Origin: Halodesulfovibrio aestuarii DSM 17919 = ATCC 29578
GTDB taxonomy: Bacteria; Desulfobacterota; Desulfovibrionia; Desulfovibrionales; Desulfovibrionaceae
Reading direction: 5' to 3'
DNA length: 64,000 nt
NCBI RefSeq assembly: GCF_000384815.1
Contig: NZ_ARQF01000018.1
Span: forward strand, 142,691-206,690
Positions 33,922 to 42,755 of the stretch are shown here, piece by piece. How positions within the stretch are numbered: the first letter of the stretch is position 1; every line of letters begins with the position of its first letter. The notes below the pieces were generated by a model. It was not told the origin of the DNA. It saw only the letters and a list, made by a program, of their open reading frames with translations, and made no database searches. The position numbers and the translations under genes were made by a program.

Positions 33922-35808
33922 ATGTTGGATTCGATTCGGCAAAATTCCCAATCCTGGGGTGTTAAACTTGCCTTTGCTCTCATAGTAGTAGTTTTTGTGT
34001 TCTGGGGCGTTGGCTCTATGAATGGCCCTTCAAACTCTGCTTTGATAGCTACTGTAAACGATACTGCGATTATGATGCCTGAGTTCAAGCGAGCATATGA
34101 ACTTCAGATGAATGCCATTAAAGCGCGTTTTCCCGGTATTGACGAATCTCAGTTTAAACAGCTGAAAATTGGTCAGCAGGTACTGCAGGGTCTTATTGCC
34201 CGCACTCTCCTGCTTCAGGAAGCAGAACGTCTTGGCATGACCGTGACTCCTGTTGAATTAAAAACAGAGATCGCATCTATTCCTTTGTTCCAGAATGCTC
34301 AGGGCAAGTTCGATCCTGAAGTGTACAAGCAGATGCTAGCTGCACAGGGAATGTCTGCCGGTAGCTTTGAACGTCAGTTCAAAGAAGACCTTTTAACCAA
34401 AAAAGTTCGTGAGAATGCTGTAATTTCTGCAAGCGTTTCTGACGACGAGGCTCACGAAGCATTCGTATACGCCAGTGAAAAACGTTCTATGGACTACATT
34501 TTGTACTCCGCAGTTGATTTCATGAAGAAAGCAACTGTAACTGATGACGAAATCAAAGCGTTTTACGATGCAAAAATTGGCCGTTATGCTGTACCTGCTC
34601 AGGTAGTAATCAAGTACCTTGCAATTACTCCTGAAGGTCTTGCAAGCACCGTAACTGTTGATGAAGCCGCAGCTGAGGCATACTATGCTGATAACCAGAG
34701 CTCCTTCCGTAAAGAAGAACAAGCAGATGCCAGCCATATCCTTGTGGCACTTGATGAAAATGCGTCTGATAAAGAAGTAGCTGCTGCAACCAAAAAGATT
34801 GAAAAAGTGCTTAAGCTTGCCCGAAGTGGTAAAGACTTCGGTAAGCTTGCAAAGAAATACTCTGAAGGTCCTTCCGCCGCTACTGGTGGCGCACTCGGAA
34901 CTTTCAGCCGCGGACAGATGGTTAAGCCGTTTGAAGACGCAGTATTCTCCATGAAAGAAGGTGAGATCTCTGAACCTATCCGCACTCGTTTCGGTCTGCA
35001 TATTATCAAGCTGAACAAGCTTGAAAAAGCCCGTATCCCTGCCTTTGAAGAAGTTAAGGGTCAGATTATGACCAAACTTGCAAAAGATCAGGCTGCAGAC
35101 AAAGTGACTACCACTCTTGATGTTGTGATGGAGCAGATGCTTTCTGGTAAGTCTTTAGAAGACATTGCTAAAGAGCAGAAACTTACTCTCATGACTTCTC
35201 CTGAGTTTTCACGTGAACAGGCTCCTGTCGCTGTGGGCGTTACCAAGGAAGCAGCTGAAGAGTTGTTCTCCGTTCCTGCAGGCACAGCTGTAGATACTCC
35301 GCTTGAAGCAAACGACGGCTATGTTGTTGCTCGAGTTGAAAAATCTAAGCCGGAATCAAGCATGCCGCTTGAACAGGTTTCTGCATCCATTAAAGAGCAG
35401 CTTGTGGCGGACAAGTCCGTAGAGCTTGCTTTTGAGGCTGCAAAAGGTGCTTCCACAAACGTACTCGCTGGCAACATTGATGGCCAGCCAAAAGTACAGA
35501 CTTCTCCGCTTGTTGAGCGTAAGGGCTTTATCCCGGGCGTTGGTTCCGCTGAAGATGTTGTGAAAGCAGTGTTTGATGCTGACGGTAACAAGTGGATGGG
35601 ACCTTACAAAACTCCTTCAGGTGCTGTATTTGTTCGTTTGAATAAAGTTGACCAGCCATCCGATGAAGTGTGGCAGGCAGCAAAAGAAGAAGTTCATAAA
35701 ACTCTTCTTGCGCGCAAAAAGCAGCAGATGGAACAGAGCTTTATAAAGTCTCTTGCTGACAAGGCAGAGATTGTTATCAAGAACAACGAACTTCTTGATA
35801 AGCTGTAG
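33922..35808 (+). CDS. SurA/PpiD-like periplasmic peptidyl-prolyl isomerase
   Basis: The 628-residue protein has one N-terminal transmembrane anchor (about 14-32, FALIVVVFVFWGVG), a SurA_N-like chaperone domain (about 35-200), a parvulin PPIC domain (about 265-365, ASHILVA, KYSEGPSAATGGALGTF, RFGLHIIKL) and a long C-terminal region. This is the PpiD architecture: an inner-membrane chaperone facing the periplasm that assists exported proteins. It lies just downstream of aconitase and ends at a strong terminator. Confidence 0.92.
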   Translation: MLDSIRQNSQSWGVKLAFALIVVVFVFWGVGSMNGPSNSALIATVNDTAIMMPEFKRAYELQMNAIKARFPGIDESQFKQLKIGQQVLQGLIARTLLLQEAERLGMTVTPVELKTEIASIPLFQNAQGKFDPEVYKQMLAAQGMSAGSFERQFKEDLLTKKVRENAVISASVSDDEAHEAFVYASEKRSMDYILYSAVDFMKKATVTDDEIKAFYDAKIGRYAVPAQVVIKYLAITPEGLASTVTVDEAAAEAYYADNQSSFRKEEQADASHILVALDENASDKEVAAATKKIEKVLKLARSGKDFGKLAKKYSEGPSAATGGALGTFSRGQMVKPFEDAVFSMKEGEISEPIRTRFGLHIIKLNKLEKARIPAFEEVKGQIMTKLAKDQAADKVTTTLDVVMEQMLSGKSLEDIAKEQKLTLMTSPEFSREQAPVAVGVTKEAAEELFSVPAGTAVDTPLEANDGYVVARVEKSKPESSMPLEQVSASIKEQLVADKSVELAFEAAKGASTNVLAGNIDGQPKVQTSPLVERKGFIPGVGSAEDVVKAVFDADGNKWMGPYKTPSGAVFVRLNKVDQPSDEVWQAAKEEVHKTLLARKKQQMEQSFIKSLADKAEIVIKNNELLDKL

Positions 35809-35832
35809 TCCAGATTTGCCATACGACCAATT

Positions 35833-35863
35833 AAGGCCCCTCACAATGAGGGGCTTTTTTGTG
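35833..35863 (+). terminator. Terminator after the ppiD-like gene
   Basis: Hairpin GCCCCTCA / TGAGGGGC with a three-base loop and six T. Confidence 0.93.
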
Positions 35864-35924
35864 TTTGAATTCCAAACTGGAAGTTTTGTGTGCTCGTGTG
35901 CTAGTATCAGCCAAAGGAGCAGCA

Positions 35925-36173
35925 ATGAAACGAACTACGTATTTTGTCCGCTCATATGGCGGGAAATGGAAGGTGAAGAGGGAGGGGGCTGACCGGGAAT
36001 ATTGTGTGTGTGACACAAAATATGAAGGTATCCGCATTGCTCGGAAGCTGGCTCATGAGGTTGCTCCAGCGCAGATTATTATTGAAAATGATGACGGAAC
36101 ATTTCAGCAGGAATGGACACATAAAGATTGTTCCGTCCTGTTTGAAAAAAGAGGACAGCAACGCGGGAAGTAG
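35925..36173 (+). CDS. Small DUF2188-like protein
   Basis: An 82-residue protein with the DUF2188 pattern: a strand-rich N-terminal half (TYFVRSYGGKWKVKREG), an AIRIARKLA-like helix (GIRIARKLAHEV), then a strand with IIIENDDGTFQQEW. The family is widespread and of unknown function. AAAGGAG stands well before the ATG. Confidence 0.78.
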   Translation: MKRTTYFVRSYGGKWKVKREGADREYCVCDTKYEGIRIARKLAHEVAPAQIIIENDDGTFQQEWTHKDCSVLFEKRGQQRGK

Positions 36174-36400
36174 TTGACGGATAGAAGAGTATATATTGTT
36201 GCGCTCTAAATGTTGGCAGTGCTACTGTATGAAGTCAGCAGGTGATATTATAAAGGTAAATGCATCAATAACGGGTATGGTGATAATACGCATAAACTCT
36301 TGAGCAGGAACGATCAGGTACTTAAGTTCGCCTATATTGCAGAGATTCTTACTGGTGATGGTGCTGTTTTTGAGTAACACCATGCTTTGAGGAGGTGTGT
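36174..36400. other. Intergenic region between two small genes
   Basis: About 225 AT-rich bases with the ribosome site GAGGAGG at its end; no other feature seen. Confidence 0.35.
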
Positions 36401-36610
36401 ATGGTTGCATATGTCGTTCATACAAAGATGATGGCTAGTGGAGATCACGAAGTCCATGTGGAGGGGTGTGAATGGTGTCCTCCAGACGAACAGCTCTGTA
36501 AAGTGGGTGAGTTTGATTCTTCGGAACAAGCCTTTGAGGCTGCAAAAAAAATGTATCCGGAGGCCAATGGATGTCACCTTTGCCTTCCTGAGCATTATGA
36601 CCTGTCATAA
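36401..36610 (+). CDS. Small cysteine-containing protein of unknown function
   Basis: A 69-residue protein with YVVHTK, HEVHVEGCEWCP and a C-terminal GCHLCLPEH. The histidine and paired cysteines suggest metal binding, and short proteins with a HEVH..GC start and a GC..C end recur in sulfate reducers as I recall, without known function. AGGAGG is six bases before the ATG at 36401. A bidirectional terminator follows. Confidence 0.72.
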   Translation: MVAYVVHTKMMASGDHEVHVEGCEWCPPDEQLCKVGEFDSSEQAFEAAKKMYPEANGCHLCLPEHYDLS

Positions 36611-36615
36611 AATTT

Positions 36616-36656
36616 TAAAAGCTCCCCTTGCTGGCCGTTGCAAGGAGAGCTTTTAT
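36616..36656. terminator. Bidirectional terminator
   Basis: Hairpin AAAAGCTCCCCTTGC / GCAAGGAGAGCTTTT with one mismatch, between the small cysteine protein and the convergent FAD oxidoreductase. Confidence 0.85.
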
Positions 36657-36657
36657 G

Positions 36658-37770
36658 TTAGTTGTCATAATCCGGCTTAAATTTTTTTATGAACTTGGAA
36701 TCAATGTAGTCCTTAATGGCAAAGGCTCGGTGTCCGTTAAAGCTTATGCCAAACTTGTGCAGTACACCTGTGTTACCGCCTGTGTTGTAAATCAGGAGGT
36801 AGGAGCCACCCGGTTTGAATTCATGCAACGGTTCATTATTTAACCGTGCCATAACGTTATCGTTGAGTACTTGATTTTGGCGTACAGCATAGACTCCGAC
36901 TTTATCCAGCGGCTGCGGGTCGAACCATATGCAGTCTCCGCCACCAAAGATATTATCGTACTTAGGGCTCTGCAGGTATTTGTTCACAAGCAGACCTCCA
37001 TCTTTGCCATAGGGGAGACCGGAATGTTCAAAAATAGGACGCGGACGAACGCCCATCGCAATAAATATGATGTCGTCGCTGTATGATGTTCCATCAGCAA
37101 GTGTAATTTTACCAGTAGAAACCTGAGAAACATATTCACCGCCAATGAATTGAATATCGTGTTTCTCAAGAATTTTTTTGGTCAAATTGCGTACCCTATC
37201 GGGAGCCCGTTTCATAAAACTCTTACCATAGTACAGATGAACCGTGGCATTGGCACCGGCCTCTTGTGCAGCTGCCCATGCATTTCCTGCAACTTCAACT
37301 CCGGCAGGGCCACCGCCTACAACTCCTATACTGAGGGAGTCTTTTTTTGCTAACTCAAAAATACGCTCTCGGCCTTCAAATAACCGCTCAATGGGCTTTA
37401 CTGTATATATGTCTTTAGAGTCAGGCGCTACAATGTCATCAACAATAGAGCTTCCAGTGTTGAACGAGGCGACATCGTATGCGACCTCTTTGCCGGACTT
37501 TAATTTGATGAGTTTTTTTTCAGGGTCAACTCCGACACATTCGTCTAGGTGGAACGTGGCCCCCTGTTCTTCACACATGCGCTGTACTGGAAAGCTGATC
37601 TCACTTGGAGAATACGTGCCACCTAACATCCCCGGGCCCATTCCTGAATAATAATGTCTTTTCCCCGGGCCGATTACGTCGACAGAATGGCCCTGATCTA
37701 TCAGATCTTTTATATTGGTCATGAGAGTCATGTGGGCGTGTCCTGCGCCTACGAGTGCGAGTTTTGCCAT
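36658..37770 (-). CDS. FAD/NAD(P)-dependent oxidoreductase (NDH-2/SQR-like)
   Basis: The 370-residue flavoprotein has the FAD-binding LALVGAGHAHM at its N-terminus, the NAD(P) GVVGGGPAGVEVAG motif near 150-165 and a C-terminal GGGDC segment that contacts FAD. It belongs to the pyridine nucleotide-disulfide family near type II NADH dehydrogenases, sulfide:quinone reductases and the GAGHAH group found with SelD. Redox cysteines of SQR are not obvious. It follows the rhodanese-ferritin gene by 12 bases in one operon, pointing to sulfur or peroxide metabolism. The ATG at 37770 has AGGAG six bases upstream. Confidence 0.88.
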   Translation of the reverse strand: MAKLALVGAGHAHMTLMTNIKDLIDQGHSVDVIGPGKRHYYSGMGPGMLGGTYSPSEISFPVQRMCEEQGATFHLDECVGVDPEKKLIKLKSGKEVAYDVASFNTGSSIVDDIVAPDSKDIYTVKPIERLFEGRERIFELAKKDSLSIGVVGGGPAGVEVAGNAWAAAQEAGANATVHLYYGKSFMKRAPDRVRNLTKKILEKHDIQFIGGEYVSQVSTGKITLADGTSYSDDIIFIAMGVRPRPIFEHSGLPYGKDGGLLVNKYLQSPKYDNIFGGGDCIWFDPQPLDKVGVYAVRQNQVLNDNVMARLNNEPLHEFKPGGSYLLIYNTGGNTGVLHKFGISFNGHRAFAIKDYIDSKFIKKFKPDYDN

Positions 37771-37782
37771 GATCAACTCCTT

Positions 37783-38610
37783 TTATTCTTTCGAAACATA
37801 TATCGAGTCCATAACATCAGCCAGACGGTTGAGATGGGATTTTTCTTCAGAAGAAAGTAGTAATAACTCTTTCTTTATTGCTGCATTCGGAGCCTTATCA
37901 GATGCCCGCAGGTACAGATCCATAGCCTGACATTCAATAGACATGGCAAAAATTAAAATATCATGCGGAGTTTCCATGTCTGCGCCGAGCCGAGACATGT
38001 ATTCAGCCGTGGTGAGACCACCTTCAAGTGTTTCTGATGCGTTAAGATTCTTGGGGAAAACTTTTCCCGTAAATTCAGCATACTGAGAAGCTATATTTGT
38101 TTCATGTTCTTTTTCAATATTGGCAAGGCTCAAGAAGAGAGACGCTGCCTGTTTATTTGTGACATGATTGGCCATCTCTGTGTAAAATTCGTTAAGGGCA
38201 AGTTCCATAGTGTAAGCAACGAGAAGAATCTCCTCAAGTGACTCAAGTCCGGTAAACAATTGTAAGCCTTGGTCGTATTGCCCGGTGCTCTCCCAGCCTT
38301 TCCAACTTTTTAATCCACCAGTAATATTGTAGACGTTTTGGAATTTTTGACCAGAAAGTAACTGAGCCGCCACACGGCTGCGTCCGCCGATTGCGCAATA
38401 TACCAGAACTGGTTTTTCTTTATCCAGTTCGCATAGTTGATCCAACAAGTTACCAAGAGGGATAAGTTTTGCTCCTGGAATATGACCATCACTATATTCG
38501 ACGGGCTGACGGACATCGATGAGCTGAATAGAGCTATCACTGTTAAGCATAGCGAGAGCTTTTTGGGGTGCTACTGACTGGACAGGGGTAAGAAACTGTT
38601 TCCAATGCAT
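37783..38610 (-). CDS. Rhodanese-ferritin-like fusion protein
   Basis: The 275-residue protein joins two domains. Residues about 15-105 are a rhodanese: LIDVRQPVEYSDGHIPGA and the active-site cysteine in VYCAIGGRSR, which would carry a persulfide. From about 120 to 270 is a four-helix ferritin/rubrerythrin-like domain with EFYTEMA, IEKEHE and SSEEKSHL, which together offer the glutamates and histidines of a di-iron site. The two activities suggest coupling of sulfane sulfur with iron or peroxide handling, but that is inference. It leads the operon with the FAD oxidoreductase. Confidence 0.9.
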   Translation of the reverse strand: MHWKQFLTPVQSVAPQKALAMLNSDSSIQLIDVRQPVEYSDGHIPGAKLIPLGNLLDQLCELDKEKPVLVYCAIGGRSRVAAQLLSGQKFQNVYNITGGLKSWKGWESTGQYDQGLQLFTGLESLEEILLVAYTMELALNEFYTEMANHVTNKQAASLFLSLANIEKEHETNIASQYAEFTGKVFPKNLNASETLEGGLTTAEYMSRLGADMETPHDILIFAMSIECQAMDLYLRASDKAPNAAIKKELLLLSSEEKSHLNRLADVMDSIYVSKE

Positions 38611-38702
38611 AAACTCTCCCTTGATCTTACACAGCTGTAACACGTAACAACAAATAGTTTCAATAAGTTAAATTAAAGAAAGATTGTACGAAAGGGCACG
38701 AG

Positions 38703-38728
38703 AAAAAGCCCCCGTGTGGAGGCTTTCG
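38703..38728 (-). terminator. Terminator of the peroxiredoxin gene
   Basis: In the minus direction GAAAGCC pairs with GGCTTT followed by TTTCTC, five bases after the stop codon. Confidence 0.65.
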
Positions 38729-38731
38729 AGG

Positions 38732-39382
38732 CTATTTATTGTTTTTGAGTTCCTTATGGCAGAACCACCAGTCGTATCCTTCATGAGTGTCCAAACGAAC
38801 TTTAGCGTCGTTAACGGTTTGTGCTGGCGGAATAATGACGCGGTCACCAATGAGTTCATTTTTGGGCCAATTAGCCGGAATGGCAACTTTGTTTTTATCA
38901 GAAGTTTGCAGCGCGCGCACAGTGCGGAGTATTTCACTAATATTACGGCCAATTTCTTGTGGATAGTAGAAAATGGTGCGGACGATGCCGTTCGGGTCAA
39001 TGAAGAATACTGCACGAACCGTGTTTGTACCTTTACCGGGATGGATCATGCCAAGCTTTTCTGCCACGTCGCCATAATCTGCAATTACAGGAAATGTGAT
39101 TTCTACTCCGGTCTGTTCTTTAATCCACTCTATCCATTTAATATGCGCAAAAATTTGATCCATAGAAATGCCGACTAATTTGCAACCAAGCGCATCGAAC
39201 TCTTTAATACGCTTTTGAAAGCCGACAAATTCTGTGGTACAAACAGGTGTAAAATCAGCTGGATGACTGAAAAGAATAAACCAGTTTCCTTTCATTGCAT
39301 CAGGAATAGTCATTGTGCCGTGCGTCGTTTTCACAGTTAGCTGCGGAAGCGGGTCGCCTAGCAATGGGAATAGGGTTGTCAT
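38732..39382 (-). CDS. Peroxiredoxin, Prx6/AhpC type
   Basis: The 216-residue enzyme reduces peroxides. The peroxidatic cysteine is in [14 protein letters not shown] at about residue 48, as in 1-Cys/archaeal-type 2-Cys peroxiredoxins; [19 protein letters not shown] is the conserved Prx6 segment, and a cysteine near the C-terminus (WWFCHK) could be the resolving one. AGGAGG lies five bases before the ATG. An AT-rich interrupted palindrome (TTAGTAATATTATTTC) just upstream could be a PerR/Fur-like site. It is near the rhodanese-ferritin operon and fits oxidative stress defence. Confidence 0.95.
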   Translation of the reverse strand: MTTLFPLLGDPLPQLTVKTTHGTMTIPDAMKGNWFILFSHPADFTPVCTTEFVGFQKRIKEFDALGCKLVGISMDQIFAHIKWIEWIKEQTGVEITFPVIADYGDVAEKLGMIHPGKGTNTVRAVFFIDPNGIVRTIFYYPQEIGRNISEILRTVRALQTSDKNKVAIPANWPKNELIGDRVIIPPAQTVNDAKVRLDTHEGYDWWFCHKELKNNK

Positions 39383-39548
39383 GGCAACCTCCTGTAATGT
39401 TAGTAATATTATTTCTTACAGTAGTGTATAGTATAGCAATTAATTCTCGACAAAAAAAAGTAGCAACTTCATTTTTAATATTATTTTGTTGAAATTGTGT
39501 GTAACAAAGCACCATAATGACATAAATTTTACGAACGGGGTTTGATTT

Positions 39549-40445
39549 ATGAATCTGTCTAAAGATGTCTTGTTCTTCGCTGAGCAGCTTTCCAATGGAG
39601 TTATGATTTTTTCTCCTGAATGCGAGATTCTGTACACAAATCCGATAGCGAAAAACATGTGGGACCATGAATCCCATAGTGTCATGGAAGGTTTTGCAAC
39701 TGGTTTCGGTGAGAAAACAATTTCTCAGTACGAGCATCCAGTAATGCAGGCAATTCAGTCAAACCGCTCGGTTTCACAAACTCTTCTTAGACAGAGGGGA
39801 GCCGAAAAAAGTATTCCGCAATGGGTGAAAATGACAGCAAGTCCTATTCAGGATGCAGGGCAGTTGAAGTATGTTGTCCTTTCTCTTGAGGACGTGACAC
39901 AGAGTAAGCATGTGTCAGATATTTTAACCTCCCGTTCGTATATGCTTGATCAACTTGATGTTGTTGACTCTATTACGGGATTATATAATTCGAGCTATGT
40001 TCCCGTATTATTGGAAAGAACTGTGTCTGATGTGATTGAAAAAAAGACGTCACTTAGTGTCTGTGTTTTCGATATTGACCATTTTACCCGTTTAAATGAA
40101 GCGCAGGGTAGGCGTTGCGGGGATGATGTGTTGCGGTATCTGACAGCGTTGCTGGGGCAGCATATGCGTGAAGGTGATGTAATGGCGCGAACTGGTGGCG
40201 GGGAATTTTTAGTGTTGTTACCTTCGTGTGAGGCCAAGGAAGCGCTTGAACGGATGGAAACTTTTGGAACGCAATTGCGTAGCGCAGCTCTGCCGTGTTC
40301 AGTAAGACCTATTACGGTAAGTGGTGGTATTGCAGAAATGGCAGAAGATGAGAAAGGTGTACAGCTTGTAGAGCGTGCAGATAGTTTACTGTATCTAGCA
40401 AAACTGGATGGACGTGATAAGTTTCTTACGGAGGATGTTGTATAG
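39549..40445 (+). CDS. PAS-GGDEF protein with degenerate GGGEF site
   Basis: A 298-residue protein: PAS-like N-terminus (about 8-125, GVMIFSPECEILYTNP), then a GGDEF domain (about 140-298) with DSITGLYN in place of D.LTGL.NR, VFDIDHFTRLNE for the first metal aspartate, and RTGGGEF where GG(D/E)EF is expected. Loss of the acidic third residue usually abolishes cyclase activity, so it may be a c-di-GMP or GTP receptor or an inactive scaffold. No EAL domain. It ends at a GC-rich terminator; the phage-type terminase gene comes next. Confidence 0.9.
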   Translation: MNLSKDVLFFAEQLSNGVMIFSPECEILYTNPIAKNMWDHESHSVMEGFATGFGEKTISQYEHPVMQAIQSNRSVSQTLLRQRGAEKSIPQWVKMTASPIQDAGQLKYVVLSLEDVTQSKHVSDILTSRSYMLDQLDVVDSITGLYNSSYVPVLLERTVSDVIEKKTSLSVCVFDIDHFTRLNEAQGRRCGDDVLRYLTALLGQHMREGDVMARTGGGEFLVLLPSCEAKEALERMETFGTQLRSAALPCSVRPITVSGGIAEMAEDEKGVQLVERADSLLYLAKLDGRDKFLTEDVV

Positions 40446-40508
40446 CTGTCTGCATTCATAATGAGTTCTTAAAAAGTAACTGGTCTAGATTTATTTTGAT
40501 GTTGAGTT

Positions 40509-40539
40509 GCGCCGCGCCCTTTGGGTGCGGCGTTTTTTG
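40509..40539 (+). terminator. Terminator between the GGDEF and terminase genes
   Basis: Hairpin CGCCGCGCCC / GGGTGCGGCG with one wobble and a following T-run. Confidence 0.88.
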
Positions 40540-40669
40540 TTATCTACCCCCCCATATGCGGTACGCTGGCGTTAGATCATCGCAATATACCGCCCTCACC
40601 CCTGCCACGTCGTTTCGTGAGTAAAACACAAGGTATTTGTTCTCTGTTTGTTATTTGTAAGGAGAGAAC

Positions 40670-42196
40670 ATGGAATTTGCGAATCGGCATCAAGCAGCAG
40701 CTTGCTATACAGAATTATTTCGTACCGCCCGTAAAGAATCGGAAAGTGCAGCCATTCGATTGATGGCTGAATTAGGTCGAAGAGATTTATTTTTTTTGCT
40801 TACAAAAATAATGGGACGAAAAGATATGGATCAGGACTGGCATTTTGACCGGTGTCAGGAGGTGCAACGATATCCAGATGGGATGTTGGATTTATGGGCA
40901 CGGGAGCATTATAAATCGACGATTATTACCTTTGGTCTCACTATTCAGAATATTCTGGTGAATCCGGAAGTTACTGTCGGAATTTTTTCACATACCCGTC
41001 CTATTGCAAAAGGTTTTCTTGTCCAGATTAAGCATGAATTTGAGCAGAACGAAGTGCTCAAACGGTGTTATCCAGAAATATTGTGGGAGTCACCTAAGCG
41101 TGAATCACCTCGATGGTCTGTAGATAACGGAATTGTAGTGCGCAGAAAAAAGAATCCGAAAGAAGCAACCGTTGAGGCATGGGGGCTTGTGGATGGGCAA
41201 CCGACCGGAAAGCATTTTGAAATTCTTGTGTATGACGACGTTGTCACTCGTGATTCTGTTTCAACTCCGGAAATGATCAGTAAGGTAACAGAATGCTGGG
41301 CTCTGTCCCTGAATCTGGGAATGCATGGTGGAAAACAAAGATACGTCGGAACTCGTTACCATTTTAATGACACATACACGACAATTATCAGGCGTCAGGC
41401 CGCAAGGCCCCGTATTCATACCGCTACAGACAATGGAAAGGCAGACGGTGCGCCAGTGTTTCTTGCACCGGAAGAACTGGAAAAGAAACGCAGACAGATG
41501 GGGCCGTATGTTTTTGGCTGTCAGATGTTGCAAGACCCGAAGGCGGACAGTGTGCAGGGATTTAAGGAAGAATGGTTACGGTATTGGCAACCTGAAGACC
41601 CAGCTCATTGGCAAGGTATGAACAGATACATTGTGATTGACCCAGCAGGGGGAAAAAAGCTGGGGAGCGATTATACTGTGATGCTGGTCATAGGTTTAGC
41701 AGAGGATGGAAATTACTATCTTATTGGCGGGGTGCGGGACCGGATGAACCTGACTGAACGCGCTGCCTGTCTTTTTTCTTTACATCGGCAGTATCGTCCT
41801 CTGGCCGTGGGATATGAGCGGTATGGTATGCAGGCGGATATCGAACATCTGCGATTCGAAATGCAAAATAGGAACTACAGGTTTGATGTGGTGGAATTGG
41901 GTGGTGCGGTTCCAAAAAAAGACAGAATAGGGAAGCTGGTTCCACTGTTTGAACAGAGAAGAATGTATCTGCCTGTACGCTCGCCATTCAGAGATCAAGA
42001 AGGCGTATGGCGAGACTTGTCTAAAGAGTTTATTGCTGAGGAATATCTGGCATTTCCAGTAAGTACTCATGATGACATGCTGGACTGTATGGCTCGAATT
42101 TTAGAGCCGGTACTTGGGACAGAGTTTCCTTCACCGTTGGATATGAGTTTTGGGCATACTGACTTGGGAAATATGGAGTATGATATTTATGCCTAA
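40670..42196 (+). CDS. Phage-type terminase large subunit
   Basis: The 508-residue protein has both motor and nuclease domains intact. The ATPase carries a variant Walker A AREHYKST at about 77-84 (known from short-tailed phage terminases), Walker B EILVYDDV at about 184-191 and the coupling SHTRPIAKGF segment. The RNase H-like nuclease has IDPAGGKKLGSD near 323-334 and HDDMLD at 467-472, keeping the acidic residues. It packages DNA into capsids. No small terminase, integrase or other phage gene lies upstream. Its ribosome site TGTAAGGAGAG equals that of the first gene of the structural operon at 47807, hinting at common origin. It overlaps the next gene by eight bases. Confidence 0.93.
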   Translation: MEFANRHQAAACYTELFRTARKESESAAIRLMAELGRRDLFFLLTKIMGRKDMDQDWHFDRCQEVQRYPDGMLDLWAREHYKSTIITFGLTIQNILVNPEVTVGIFSHTRPIAKGFLVQIKHEFEQNEVLKRCYPEILWESPKRESPRWSVDNGIVVRRKKNPKEATVEAWGLVDGQPTGKHFEILVYDDVVTRDSVSTPEMISKVTECWALSLNLGMHGGKQRYVGTRYHFNDTYTTIIRRQAARPRIHTATDNGKADGAPVFLAPEELEKKRRQMGPYVFGCQMLQDPKADSVQGFKEEWLRYWQPEDPAHWQGMNRYIVIDPAGGKKLGSDYTVMLVIGLAEDGNYYLIGGVRDRMNLTERAACLFSLHRQYRPLAVGYERYGMQADIEHLRFEMQNRNYRFDVVELGGAVPKKDRIGKLVPLFEQRRMYLPVRSPFRDQEGVWRDLSKEFIAEEYLAFPVSTHDDMLDCMARILEPVLGTEFPSPLDMSFGHTDLGNMEYDIYA

Positions 42197-42755
42197 TGTT
42201 TCTAGTGTATTATCATGTAAGTATGAAATTAGAGCCCATATTCCACACCACACGAGTTGTTTAACCGAACAGGAACTTGAAACTATTTGGCAAACGCTCT
42301 GTAAGGAAGGGAAAAAAGAGATAGTATTTTACGATGGTGAGATTAATAAAAAATCAGATTTTATCCAGTTTATGCAGGATGATATGAACTATGTGTATGC
42401 TGCATATGAAGGGGGAGAATTGCTGGCTTTGGTGTGGTTAAATAACTTTCTCGGGCGCTGCGGAATGATCCATTTTACAATGTTTTACAATTCTAAGGGT
42501 AAAGAATACGATATTGCATCGTTTTTATTGAATTTTTTATTGTTTTCAAAGAGTGAAGGAAAATTTTGCTTTGATGCCCTCTATGGCCTTACCCCTCGCG
42601 TGTATCGGCATGCTTTACACTTTATTGAAAAGTTGGGGTTTCGATTAGTGACAGAGATGCCTTCGTCAGTTTTTTTTCAAAAAAAAAAGAAAAAGTGCCT
42701 TAAAAGTGCAGTTTTTTCTATTGTACGACGCGAGTATCTTAAGATGTTGAAATAG
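42189..42755 (+). CDS. GNAT-like protein linked to the terminase
   Basis: The 188-residue protein resembles GNAT acetyltransferase-fold proteins: a central strand LLALVWLNNFLG, HFTMFYN, and YRHALHFIEKLGFRLV, which parallels the last GNAT strand. Similar proteins occur among phage late genes, where function is unclear. The acetyl-CoA loop (RxxGxG/A) is not evident, so catalysis is doubtful. The ATG at 42189 overlaps the terminase stop by eight bases, so the two are coupled. A run of ten A near the end (QKKKKK) is odd but in frame. Confidence 0.68.
   Translation: MPNVSSVLSCKYEIRAHIPHHTSCLTEQELETIWQTLCKEGKKEIVFYDGEINKKSDFIQFMQDDMNYVYAAYEGGELLALVWLNNFLGRCGMIHFTMFYNSKGKEYDIASFLLNFLLFSKSEGKFCFDALYGLTPRVYRHALHFIEKLGFRLVTEMPSSVFFQKKKKKCLKSAVFSIVRREYLKMLK

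Noticed and set aside
40540..40669. Attachment site or integrase remnant before the terminase
   Set aside because: Only a six-base GCGGTA/TACCGC inverted repeat is present; no tRNA, direct repeat or integrase frame is found at either edge of the module.
42681..42696. A AAA AAG slippery heptamer in frame near the end of the GNAT-like gene, suggesting a programmed -1 frameshift
   Set aside because: The -1 frame meets a stop after about four codons, so no meaningful product results; the run is more likely simple base composition.
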